The translations under genes were made by a program, and so were the position numbers. The notes under the pieces are model-generated. The model was given only the letters and a program-made list of their open reading frames with translations, was not told where the DNA came from and ran no database searches. From Hyphomicrobiales bacterium (GTDB taxonomy: Bacteria > Pseudomonadota > Alphaproteobacteria > Rhizobiales > Xanthobacteraceae): a DNA stretch of 64,000 bases. The stretch is taken from assembly GCA_016185205.1 (NCBI GenBank), contig JACPOA010000020.1:87923-151922 (forward strand), written 5' to 3'. Shown here piece by piece: positions 9,273 to 17,726 of this stretch. Numbering within the stretch: position 1 is the first letter of the stretch; each line of letters begins with the position of its first letter.

Positions 9273-10190
9273 ATGGCCGACGACATTCCCTTCGACAAGA
9301 ATCTCGATCTGGCGCCCGACACGGTGGACCAGCCGATGCCGCTGGTGCGGCGGATCATGGCCGACAATCCGGGCCCGTTCACCTTCAAGGGCACCATCAG
9401 TTACATCATCGGCAAGGGCAAGGTCGCCATCGTCGATCCCGGCCCCGACGATCCGGCTCACATTGGCGCGCTGCTCGAGGCGGTGCGCAACGAGACGGTG
9501 ACGCATATTTTCGTCACCCATACCCATCGCGACCATTCGCCGGCGGTGCCGGCGATCAAGCATGCGACCGGCGCCACCGTCTATGCCGAAGGCCCGCATC
9601 GCGCCGCGCGGCCCCTGCATATCGGCGAACAGCGCCGGCTCGATCACAGCGGCGACATGGAATTCCGTCCCGACGTGGCGCTTAAGGACGGCGAGGTCGT
9701 CGCCGGCGACGGCTGGAGCATCGAGGCGGTGGCGACGCCGGGCCACACCGCCAACCACATGGCCTATGCATTCAAGGAAAACAACGTGTTGTTCGCCGGC
9801 GATCACGTGATGGGCTGGGCCACCTCGATCGTGGCGCCGCCCGACGGCGCCATGAGCGACTACATGGCCTCGCTCGCCAAGCTCGCCAAGCGCAAGGAGG
9901 CGATCTATTTCCCCGGCCACGGCCCGGCAATCAAGGATGCCTCAAGGTTCGTGCATTACTACATCCTGCATCGTAAGGCGCGCGAGGCCTCGATCCTGCA
10001 TCGGCTGGGCAAGGGCGCCACCGACATCCCGACCATCGTGCGCGCCATCTATATCGGCATCGATCCGCGCCTGACCGGCGCCGCCGGCCTCTCGGTGCTG
10101 GCGCATATGGAAGATCTGGTGACGCGTGGCCTGGTGGAAACCGACGGGCCGCCGTCGATCGATGGGGTGTATCGGTTGGCGGGCGATTAA
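9273..10190 (+). CDS. MBL-fold metallo-hydrolase (LACTB2-like)
   Basis: A 305-residue cytosolic metallo-beta-lactamase-fold protein. The metal-binding motif is THTHRDHSP (HxHxDH), followed by PGHTANHMAY, FAGDHVMGW and a late FPGHGPAI. A C-terminal winged-helix-like region (about 225-305) resembles the LACTB2 family, whose members hydrolyse thioesters or RNA. It has no signal peptide. The start at the ATG following GACGCGGCACC has no strong ribosome site. It stands alone between the c-di-GMP gene and a REP-like repeat. The specific substrate cannot be assigned. Confidence 0.85.
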   Translation: MADDIPFDKNLDLAPDTVDQPMPLVRRIMADNPGPFTFKGTISYIIGKGKVAIVDPGPDDPAHIGALLEAVRNETVTHIFVTHTHRDHSPAVPAIKHATGATVYAEGPHRAARPLHIGEQRRLDHSGDMEFRPDVALKDGEVVAGDGWSIEAVATPGHTANHMAYAFKENNVLFAGDHVMGWATSIVAPPDGAMSDYMASLAKLAKRKEAIYFPGHGPAIKDASRFVHYYILHRKAREASILHRLGKGATDIPTIVRAIYIGIDPRLTGAAGLSVLAHMEDLVTRGLVETDGPPSIDGVYRLAGD

Positions 10191-10570
10191 GATTCCACTC
10201 ATGGCCGCCCCCGCCTGCGTGGGGGCAGGCTCCAGCGGGAATCTCGGCCGTGTATTCATAAAGCACGCTGTTCACCACGTCCGCTTGACCCTGCCGCCTC
10301 AACCGGTCGACGCGCGGGTTGTGCCAACCCGCAATCGCCGGGGCACGGTCGCGCTCTCAAGCAAGAGTATGATCGCGCCGGCAGGAAGGAACACCATGCG
10401 CTGCCGCGGCGAAGCCTGAATGTCGGTTGTCTCCATTGGTCGCCCTCCGCCCGGAAAGCTGCCCCTGGCACGCGCGGATCGGACAGCGTGATCAGAAGGG
10501 GCTATTTTCGGCGATGGACCGGTGCAATGATGCTGCCGTAACAAAGCGGAATAACGCCAGGGAGGCATTC
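10191..10570. other. Non-coding interval with a REP-like hairpin
   Basis: These 380 bases between the MBL hydrolase and the second Bug gene hold no convincing gene. Two inverted repeats are visible: a GC-rich hairpin at 10207-10226 (GCCCCCGC / GTGGGGGC) of the type scattered through rhizobial genomes, and a seven-base perfect stem at 10314-10332 (GCGGGTT, loop GTGCC). Neither is followed by a T-run. The 3' part should contain the promoter of the Bug gene. Confidence 0.6.
10207..10226. repeat. REP-like palindromic hairpin
   Basis: A stem of GCCCCCGC and GTGGGGGC around a CTGC loop lies just after the MBL hydrolase stop. The surrounding 'CCCGCCTGCGTGGGGGCAGG' text resembles the hairpin at about 48271-48293 in this window. 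It may act as a mobile palindromic element or as a weak transcription end. Confidence 0.5.
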
Positions 10571-11563
10571 GTGACGACCATCGGACGGCGTGGCTTCATC
10601 AAGGCGGCGGGCGGTCTGGCGCTGGCGGGCGGCTTGCTGCCCAAACTGGCGACACCGGCCATCGCGCAAGCGGCTTGGCCGAACAAGCCGGTACGCTTCA
10701 TTGTGCCGCTGGCGCCCGGCGGGGCCATCGATTTCATCGCGCGACAATGCGGCGATGTGCTGTCGCGCAATCTCGGCCAGCAGTTCGTGGTCGAGAACCG
10801 CACCGGTGCGGGCGGCACCCTCGGCATGGACGCGGCGATGAAGAGCCCGCCGGACGGCTATACGTTCCTCATCACCAACGACAACGCGGCGAGCGCGCCG
10901 CACATTCTCAAGCTCAGCTACGACTACACCAAGGCGCTGATGCCGGTAATCCAGATCGGTCGCCAGCCGCAGATGTTCGCCGCGCATCCCACGCTCGGCG
11001 TGAACTCTGTCGCGGAATATATCGATAACGCCAAGAAAAATCCCGGCGTTGGGTTTGCAACCTCGGGAGTCGGCACGAACCAGCATGTGGTCGGCGCCTG
11101 GTTCGCTAAGGAGGCTAATATCAAGCTCGACCATGTGCCCTATCGCGGCGCCGGACAGGCGGTGAACGATCTGATCGCCGGGCATGTGAAGTCGGCCTTC
11201 CTCGGGCCGACCGCGCTGGTCTCACATTACCGCGCTGGCAATCTGAAATTCCTGGCGCAGACCTCGGCTAAGCGCGCGCCGACACTGCCGGAAATCCAAA
11301 CCCTGGAGGAAGCGGGTTTCAAAGGGCTGGTGTTGGAAGCTTGGTATGCCGCCTTCGCTCCGATCGGCACGCCGCCCGAGATCGTCGCGGCGCTCAATGC
11401 CGCGATCCAGGCGACGTTCGCCGATGCAAAACTCACGCAGAACTTCATCAACGGTTCGGTGGAGCCGGTCGGCGGTAGCGCGGAGCAGCTCGACAAACTC
11501 GCGCGTTCGGATTCGGAAAAATACGCGCGGTTGGTGAAAGAACTCAACATCAGCGCGGGGTAG
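10571..11563 (+). CDS. Tat-exported Bug/TctC family receptor
   Basis: A 330-residue Bug-family solute receptor. The GTG start is supported by AGGGAGG seven bases upstream; longer readings lack a signal. The N-terminus contains GRRGFIKAAGG followed by a hydrophobic stretch and TPAIAQA, which looks like a twin-arginine signal, so the protein may be exported folded. The mature part shows AWPNKPVRFIVPLAPGGAID and VVENRTGAGGTLGMDA, the hallmarks of the family. No TctA/TctB partner is present. It is transcribed alone and faces a convergent DUF1499 gene. Confidence 0.9.
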   Translation: MTTIGRRGFIKAAGGLALAGGLLPKLATPAIAQAAWPNKPVRFIVPLAPGGAIDFIARQCGDVLSRNLGQQFVVENRTGAGGTLGMDAAMKSPPDGYTFLITNDNAASAPHILKLSYDYTKALMPVIQIGRQPQMFAAHPTLGVNSVAEYIDNAKKNPGVGFATSGVGTNQHVVGAWFAKEANIKLDHVPYRGAGQAVNDLIAGHVKSAFLGPTALVSHYRAGNLKFLAQTSAKRAPTLPEIQTLEEAGFKGLVLEAWYAAFAPIGTPPEIVAALNAAIQATFADAKLTQNFINGSVEPVGGSAEQLDKLARSDSEKYARLVKELNISAG

Positions 11564-11714
11564 CTAGAATCTGCGTTCTTGCTTTAAACGGCTGATGAAT
11601 TCTGCGACATCCGGCGGCAAGGTTGTGCCGCGCACTCATGGCGGCATTTGGTTTCACATTTATGAGTTACGCCCGAGTTCTGGATCCGCGCTGTCGTAGG
11701 GACAAGCGGAGCGA

Positions 11715-12557
11715 TTACCGCCTGTTGGCCGGCTGACGCTTGGGCGGCGGCGGCTCTTTCTTCGGCGCCTCGGCGCGCGGCTCCGGCGCGTTACCGGCGG
11801 CCTCGTCGATGTCCTCGAGCAGGCTGCGCAGGCGTGCGGCATTGGCGCCGAAATCGTGCGTGCCGTAGCGCGAGGCCGAGCGCAGATCGACGCGCGCGCC
11901 TTGCCCGAGCGGACTGATGCGGATCACCACGTCGTCGCGGAAGCCCATGATCGGCGTGCGCGCCACCGCCTCGATCGTGCCGTCGCGGCGGCCGGCCGCC
12001 GGCGGCCTTGTATCGATCAGCAGCCCTTTGCGCTTGGTGGCGAGTGCGAGCGCGACGTCGTAGGCGGTCTTCGGCGGCACCGCCAGTTGCAGCGGCACGA
12101 TGTCGGGATAGGCCGCGCGTTGGCGCTCGGCGATGGCGGCACCGGGATAATCGATGCGGCCGCGCGGCCGCAGACGCGCCAGCACATCGAAGCGCGGCGG
12201 ATTGGCCGGATCGGTGGTGATGTCGTTGATCGCCGGCAGCTTGCTGGCGCGATAGCCGAGATAGCCCGGATAGGCGAGCAGCAGCAGCCCGAGCAATAGC
12301 CCGAGCAAGGAATAGCCGAGGCCGGAAAGACCCTGCCGCCAGATCGCGACGAAGCTCGCGAAGGCCAGCAGGATTGCGAGCCCAGCGAAGATCAAAGCGG
12401 CGGCAAAGGTCGCCAGCGCCGGCACGATCTCCAGCAGGCCGGAACGCAGGATGATGACCGAGAGCGCGGCGACCGCGAGCGCGAACAGGCCCAGCCGGCC
12501 GGACCAGGCAGCCAGTTTCGACACCGGTTCATCGCCGAAGGATGGTCGTCGCGCCAT
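11715..12557 (-). CDS. DUF1499 domain membrane protein
   Basis: A 280-residue protein with three predicted membrane helices in the first 105 residues (around 20-40, 45-70 and 80-98) and a C-terminal DUF1499 domain (about 125-255), visible as YPDIVPLQL, AYDVALALA and SASRYGTHDFGANAARLRSLL. The tail is rich in Pro, Lys and Arg. Function is not known for this family. It lies three bases downstream of the M48 peptidase and is probably the last gene of the DUF898 - M48 - DUF1499 transcript. Confidence 0.85.
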   Translation of the reverse strand: MARRPSFGDEPVSKLAAWSGRLGLFALAVAALSVIILRSGLLEIVPALATFAAALIFAGLAILLAFASFVAIWRQGLSGLGYSLLGLLLGLLLLAYPGYLGYRASKLPAINDITTDPANPPRFDVLARLRPRGRIDYPGAAIAERQRAAYPDIVPLQLAVPPKTAYDVALALATKRKGLLIDTRPPAAGRRDGTIEAVARTPIMGFRDDVVIRISPLGQGARVDLRSASRYGTHDFGANAARLRSLLEDIDEAAGNAPEPRAEAPKKEPPPPKRQPANRR

Positions 12558-12560
12558 ATC

Positions 12561-13664
12561 TTACCCCGCGCAAATCCGTTTCAAGGCCGCCCATTCGCTC
12601 GCGTCGAGCAAGGGCGCGGTCGGCCGCGCCGCGGCCAGCCTGTTGATAGCGGCAATGCGCGCCTTGGTCTCCGGGTGGTCGAGCAGAATTTTCATGCCCG
12701 GCTCGGTGGCGCCGCCGATCTTGTCGAGCATGCTGGCGAGCGCGCGCGCATTGCCGCCGGCCTTGTTCATCAGCACGGCGCCATAGGCGTCGGCGGCGGC
12801 TTCCGCCTCGCGCGAATAGGACGACTGCAGCACCGACTTGGCGGCAAACACAACGGCGCCGCCGCCGACGAAATCGCCGAGCAGCATGCCGAACAGGAAC
12901 GACAGCCCGCCGGCTTGCAACACCGCCTTGCTGCCGTCGCGGTGCGCGACATGGCCAAGCTCGTGCGCGATCACGCCGGCCACCTCGTCGGCCGTGTCGG
13001 CCTTCTCGATCAGGCCGCGGAACACATAGATTTTGCCGCCTGGCAGCGCCAAGGCGTTTGCCTCGGGCCGACGCACCACAAAGCTGCGCGGCGGCAGCGG
13101 CAGCGCGGCGGCGGCTTGCAGCCGCTGCATCAGTTTGTCGAAGGCGGCGCGGCCGGGCTTTTCGCTGTCCAGATTGCCGCATTCGAAGCCGGCGCCGAGG
13201 CTGCGGCTGTCGAGCAGCGCGCGCACCTGCAGATCGACGGCGTCGCCGAGCTTACGCTCGATTCCCGCCGGCAGCAGCGGCGCCAGCCGTTCGGCGATCG
13301 CCGGCACGCCGAACCAAGCCACCAGCAGCAGCGACGCGGTGGCGGCCACGCTCCAGCCGATGACGCGGATGCGCTGGCGGCGCTGGCGCAGGCCGGTGCG
13401 GTCGACATGCAGCGCGCGCTCGTCGACGGCGGCGGCGAATTGCGGGTCGGCGATTTCCAGCCGCTCGAGCGTGGCGCTGCCGCGGCGGCCGAGACGCAGC
13501 ACGCTGTCGGGCGCAGCCATGCCCTCGATCTGGTCGTAGGGCCATTGCGCCAGCAGGCCACCGTCGCGGCCGGCGATCTCCAGGCCGGACGCGCCCAGTG
13601 TCACGCCCACGTCATGGCGGACGCTGGTCTGGCCGTCGAAATAGATGCCGGCGCCGGACGTCAT
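12561..13664 (-). CDS. M48 family zinc metallopeptidase
   Basis: A 367-residue membrane-associated peptidase. The active-site HExxH is seen as AHELGHVAHRD, and the third zinc ligand is likely the Glu of SREAEAAADAYG. A hydrophobic helix (ATASLLLVAWFGVPAI) anchors it, and the N-terminal part reads like a small beta-rich domain (YFDGQTSVRHDVGVTL). Its ATG shares one base with the stop of the DUF898 gene (TGATG), a translational-coupling arrangement that fixes the start. M48 peptidases of this type act in envelope protein quality control; the substrate here is unknown. Confidence 0.88.
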   Translation of the reverse strand: MTSGAGIYFDGQTSVRHDVGVTLGASGLEIAGRDGGLLAQWPYDQIEGMAAPDSVLRLGRRGSATLERLEIADPQFAAAVDERALHVDRTGLRQRRQRIRVIGWSVAATASLLLVAWFGVPAIAERLAPLLPAGIERKLGDAVDLQVRALLDSRSLGAGFECGNLDSEKPGRAAFDKLMQRLQAAAALPLPPRSFVVRRPEANALALPGGKIYVFRGLIEKADTADEVAGVIAHELGHVAHRDGSKAVLQAGGLSFLFGMLLGDFVGGGAVVFAAKSVLQSSYSREAEAAADAYGAVLMNKAGGNARALASMLDKIGGATEPGMKILLDHPETKARIAAINRLAAARPTAPLLDASEWAALKRICAG

Positions 13665-14926
13665 CAATATCCGCCCACATTGAGTGCATCGGCCAGGCCT
13701 TCGCCCAGCGCCGAGCTGGGCGCGCCGCCGGCCTTGACGCGGTCGAGTGCAGAGAGAGCGGATAATTGCAGCGATTCCATGCCCAACTGCCAGAGCGACA
13801 GCAGGACGGTGGCGCGATAGATGGTCGAAAAGCCGAGCGCCACGATCACATAGCCGACCAGCAGCAGGCCGGTCGCCGCGATCTCGCCGGCGTTGCCGGT
13901 CTGGCCGCCGCCGGCGACGAGGCCGAGCGCCACCAAAGCGACGGTGCCGAGAACCGCCATCACGATGCAGAACAGCAGGCCGTACCACAGGAAGCGGACA
14001 TAGGCGCCGTAGACGTGGCGCATGCGCAGCGTCGAGGTCATCGACAGCTCGCCGAAGCGAAGTCCCGACATCCACCAGCGCAACACCAGCGCCTGGAATG
14101 CCGGATAGAGCAGGGCGGCCAGCGTGACGGCGGTGCCCGCCATCAGCATGGCGAACGCAATGACGCCGGCGAGCGCCGGATTGCTGCCCTCGATGCGGCT
14201 CATGATGTCGTCGCCACCGGCGCTCAGCGCATCGCCGAGCGCCTTCCAGTCGACCGCCACGATGAAGGCGCCAACGGTGAGCGCGAACGGCGCGACCACC
14301 GCCAGCCACATCGGCAAGCCACGCAGCAGCAGGCGCAGGCCCGAGCCCGCGAAATGGCCGGTGAGGTCGCCGTAATACGTGTTGCGCATCTTGTAGCGTT
14401 CCAGGCTGGCGAGCTGGAACGGATAGGCCAGCCCGAACGTGAGCGCGCTCGCGATCCACCACAGCACCGCGCGCAAGGCAAAGGCCCAGGCCGAGCCGCT
14501 CTGGTGGAAGCGCAGACCGCGATAGATCGTGCGGGTCAGGCGGTAGCGCCGCGCGCGATAGACCGCGTATTGCCCGAGCACGCCCAATGCGGCAAAGGCG
14601 ATCACGCCCGACAGCTGCCCGATGGTGCCGAGACCGAGCGCCGCCAGGAAGAAGCCGGCATAGACCGGAATGAGGATGGCGACCGCCATCAGGAAGCCGA
14701 TCAGCAGCTCGAACGGCGTGCCGGTATATTCCAGCGTCTCGCCGGCGACCTCGGTGTTGGCCCACAGGAAGCGGCGCACGTCGGTGGCAAGCCAGAAGCG
14801 GTAGATGCCGAGCGTGACCATGAGCAGCAGCGCGCCGCGAATGAGCAGCCGCCAATAGGCGCGGCGCGTGCCGAGAAATCGGACGGCGCCATGTGCCGCG
14901 GCTGCGCTCGCCTCGAGGCTGGTCAT
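13664..14926 (-). CDS. YjgN/DUF898 family polytopic membrane protein
   Basis: A protein of about 420 residues with at least eight hydrophobic helices. The DUF898 signatures LGIYRFWLATDVRRFLWANTEV, RTIYRGLRFHQSGSAWAF and RYKMRNTYYGDL identify the family. The ATG at 14926 starts the region with family similarity; an in-frame TTG at 14998 would add 24 residues without a clear ribosome site. The stop overlaps the start of the M48 peptidase by one base. A physical or regulatory link between DUF898 protein and peptidase is plausible, but the function of DUF898 is not established. Confidence 0.87.
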   Translation of the reverse strand: MTSLEASAAAAHGAVRFLGTRRAYWRLLIRGALLLMVTLGIYRFWLATDVRRFLWANTEVAGETLEYTGTPFELLIGFLMAVAILIPVYAGFFLAALGLGTIGQLSGVIAFAALGVLGQYAVYRARRYRLTRTIYRGLRFHQSGSAWAFALRAVLWWIASALTFGLAYPFQLASLERYKMRNTYYGDLTGHFAGSGLRLLLRGLPMWLAVVAPFALTVGAFIVAVDWKALGDALSAGGDDIMSRIEGSNPALAGVIAFAMLMAGTAVTLAALLYPAFQALVLRWWMSGLRFGELSMTSTLRMRHVYGAYVRFLWYGLLFCIVMAVLGTVALVALGLVAGGGQTGNAGEIAATGLLLVGYVIVALGFSTIYRATVLLSLWQLGMESLQLSALSALDRVKAGGAPSSALGEGLADALNVGGY

Positions 14927-15010
14927 GCGAAGGAGGGATAACGGGAAGCAGCCGGCTGCGCAACGTCCCCGCGTCCTTGCGGGCGTCAGCCTAGTCAACG
15001 CGCCTGACGG

Positions 15011-17341
15011 CTAAGCGACCAACTGCACCACGGTCGCCGGCATCTCCAGCCGGGCGCGGATGGCATCCCCGGACATCGGCCGGCCGAACAGATAACCCTG
15101 GCCTTCGTGGCAGCCTTGCGAACTCACCAGCTTCATCTGCTCTTCCGTTTCGATGCCTTCGGCGACCACGATTTTGTCAAGGCCGGCGCCGAGGCTGGCG
15201 ACGGCGCCGATGATGGCGCGGGCGTCGTGCTCGTCGCCAAGATCGACAATGAACGACCGGTCGATCTTGATCTTATGGAAGGGAAACTTGCGCAGATAGT
15301 TGAGCGAGGAATAGCCGGTGCCGAAGTCGTCGAGCGACAGGCTGACGCCGAGATTCTTGAGCTGACGCATGGCAGCGAGCGTGCCCTCGCTCTCCTCGAG
15401 CAGCACACGCTCGGTGACCTCGAGTTCGAGCCGTTGCGCGGACAGTCCCGACTTCGCGAGCGCCGATACCACCTGCAAGGTGAGGCCGCGCTCCCTGAAC
15501 TGGATCGGCGACAGGTTGACGGCAACCTTGACGCCGTGCGGCCAGGTCGCCGCCTCGACGCAGGCGCGGTTCAATGCCCATTCGCCGATGGCAACGATCA
15601 GGCCGGTCTCCTCGGCAACGGGGATGAACACGGACGGCGGCACATTTCCGCGCACCGGATGCGTCCAGCGCAGCAGCGCCTCGCAGGTCGTCACCCGGCC
15701 GGTCTTCAGGTCGACCAGCGGCTGGTAGTTCAGGTGGAACTGCTGCAAGGCAAGGGCTTCGCGCAAATCGAGTTCGAGGGAGCGGCGCTCCTGCGCGGCA
15801 TCCTCCATCGCCATGGCGAAGAAACAGTGGCTGCCGCCGCCGCCGTTCTTGGCGGCGTAGAGCGCCATGTCGGCCTTCTTGAGAAGCTGGTCGGCGTCGA
15901 CGCCGTCATGCGGCGCCATGGCGATGCCGATCGACGCGCCGATGTCGATGCGATGGCCATCGACCTCGAACGGCGCGTTGAGCGTGCTGGCCAGCCGCAT
16001 GGCAAGCCGCTTGGCGTCCTGATGGCGCTGGGTGGCCGTTTGCAAAACGACGAATTCATCGCCGCCGAAGCGGGTGATCATATCGATCGGGCGGATGACG
16101 GTGCTGAGCCGGGCCGCGACTTCCTTGAGCAGCTTGTCGCCGATCGGGTGACCGAGCGTGTCATTGATGGCCTTGAACCGGTCGAGATCGATCAGGTGGA
16201 TGGTGACGTGATTCTCGCCTTCATGCACGGACGCGAGCATGGTGTTGATCCGCTCGTGGAACTGCGTGCGGTTGGCGAGCCCCGTGAGCTCGTCGAACTG
16301 GGCGAGATGCGCGATGCGCTCCTGCGCGCGCTTGCGCTCGGTCACGTCCTCGAGAATGATGACGGAGCCGCCCCCGGACTTCATTCGTCGCGACACGGCG
16401 ATGGTGCGGTCGCCGTCCGGCGAAGTCTGGAACTGGTCGAACTTGTCCTGCCGCAGACCGCCGGCCAGCTCGTGGATGACCTGCTTCACGCTCTTGGCTT
16501 TGAAGTTGCCGGCGCGGATGCTGTGCCGGATCAGTTGCGGCATCCGCATGCCGACACGGATCGGCGCATTCTGCAGATGCAGCAGTTCGATGAACCGCTC
16601 GTTCCAGACCTGCAGGCGGTCCTGCTGGTCGAGCATGCACAGGCCGTGCGACATGTTGTTGAGTGCGACGTCGAAGCGGTTGGCCTGCTCCTCGAAGCGG
16701 GCGGCCAGCGCCGCCTCCTTGCGCGTCATGGTCAGCGCTTGGATGATGATGTCGCGAATCGAGAGCGTGATGTCGATCATCCCGTAGATGAACATCAGCA
16801 CCACGACGCCGAGCGCCTTGTGCACCCAGTCGGGATAGAGGAGCAGCGCGATGGCCATTGGCAGCGTGCAGAGCGTGAGCTGACCGACGGCGATGACCGG
16901 CCGCCCGGCGTTGCGGCCCGAAATCGCGGCTCCGTAACCTGCCGTGGTGGTGGTGACGGCCATTTGCAACGCCGCATCCGACGTATGGGTGATCGTCAGC
17001 CAGCACAACAGACCAAGGAGAGCCGCGAACGCCCAGGCGCCGTATTCGTAGACGCGCTCCCACAGCTTTGTCACCTCGATCTGCTGGCTATTCTTGTACC
17101 TGCGGTAAAACAGCGCGGACGCGACCCGCAGCATGCCGACCGCCAGGATGGCGACCGAATTGGCCATCAGCCACCAATCGCCGACGCGCAGCGCGACCGC
17201 CGCCCCGATGATCGAGCAGGCGATGGCGCCCACGATCAGCGAGACGATCGGCGCGAACAGCGACTCGACCAAGGCGGCGCGAATCTCCGTCGGGAGTTTT
17301 GCATCCGCTCTGCGGGTCTGGAGCAGTTTTGTAATCAGCAT
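15011..17341 (-). CDS. Membrane PAS-GGDEF-EAL cyclic di-GMP protein beside rpfF-like gene
   Basis: A 776-residue signalling protein. Residues 25-200 contain five or six hydrophobic helices with short loops. They are followed by a coiled linker, a PAS domain (about 217-335), GGDEF (motif intact at 426-430) and EAL (EAL at 554-556, with DDFGTGYSS later). Both enzymatic signatures look competent. An alternative GTG start lies 12 bases upstream. It is divergently transcribed from the DSF-synthase-like gene, sharing a 385-base control region. By analogy with RpfF/RpfR pairs, in which the partner is a PAS-GGDEF-EAL protein, it could read the lipid signal, but here the sensor half is a membrane domain. 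Confidence 0.93.
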   Translation of the reverse strand: MLITKLLQTRRADAKLPTEIRAALVESLFAPIVSLIVGAIACSIIGAAVALRVGDWWLMANSVAILAVGMLRVASALFYRRYKNSQQIEVTKLWERVYEYGAWAFAALLGLLCWLTITHTSDAALQMAVTTTTAGYGAAISGRNAGRPVIAVGQLTLCTLPMAIALLLYPDWVHKALGVVVLMFIYGMIDITLSIRDIIIQALTMTRKEAALAARFEEQANRFDVALNNMSHGLCMLDQQDRLQVWNERFIELLHLQNAPIRVGMRMPQLIRHSIRAGNFKAKSVKQVIHELAGGLRQDKFDQFQTSPDGDRTIAVSRRMKSGGGSVIILEDVTERKRAQERIAHLAQFDELTGLANRTQFHERINTMLASVHEGENHVTIHLIDLDRFKAINDTLGHPIGDKLLKEVAARLSTVIRPIDMITRFGGDEFVVLQTATQRHQDAKRLAMRLASTLNAPFEVDGHRIDIGASIGIAMAPHDGVDADQLLKKADMALYAAKNGGGGSHCFFAMAMEDAAQERRSLELDLREALALQQFHLNYQPLVDLKTGRVTTCEALLRWTHPVRGNVPPSVFIPVAEETGLIVAIGEWALNRACVEAATWPHGVKVAVNLSPIQFRERGLTLQVVSALAKSGLSAQRLELEVTERVLLEESEGTLAAMRQLKNLGVSLSLDDFGTGYSSLNYLRKFPFHKIKIDRSFIVDLGDEHDARAIIGAVASLGAGLDKIVVAEGIETEEQMKLVSSQGCHEGQGYLFGRPMSGDAIRARLEMPATVVQLVA

Positions 17342-17726
17342 GTGGCTTCGCACGGCTTCCGTGAAGCCGACGATCGTACGTAACGATGTTCAATATCGTG
17401 CAAACGGCCCTGCCAATCGGCGGTATTGATGAACAAGCGGCAAATGGCCGCTTCACGAATTCAATAAAATTGTTCCGAAGTGCGTGCCCAGTAGCAATGA
17501 TTATCGAACAGAAGCAACGGTTATCGAAATAGTACTCGGGAGCGCCGCGAGAGAATTTCTTTTGTAGTTAATGTTCATTTTGAGGCGAATTTTCCGCGCG
17601 TTTCGTTGTGCGCGCGTTCGCAGAACATACGAGTCTTGCGTTCCGCATATGGTTAACGAGTGATTGTTGATTGTCGCGGGCACAACTTTCTGTTAGGGTA
17701 AAAAAATCGTTAACTGGTGCGTTGAA
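17342..17726. promoter_or_regulatory. Divergent control region, PAS-GGDEF-EAL / rpfF-like
   Basis: These 385 bases separate two divergently transcribed genes and are clearly more AT-rich than the flanks, as expected for promoters on both strands. No gene or clear operator palindrome is visible. Two GTTAAC hexamers occur near 17651 and 17710, but there is no second half-site at the spacing needed for a CtrA box. Confidence 0.55.

Noticed and set aside
12561..14963. An 800-codon minus-strand frame joining the M48 peptidase to upstream sequence
   Set aside because: Only the part from 13664 down shows protein features. The upstream part overlaps the DUF898 gene in another frame and is arginine/histidine-rich.
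15107..17383. A 758-codon open frame on the plus strand antisense to the PAS-GGDEF-EAL gene
   Set aside because: It is rich in Arg, Asp, Gly and His, has no recognisable domain and arises from the GC-rich codon pattern of the real gene on the other strand. The same holds for long antisense frames at 18894-20852, 3603-4934 and 7640-9397.
17640..17715. CtrA box in the rpfF-like control region
   Set aside because: GTTAAC occurs twice, but not with a partner TTAA at seven-base spacing.
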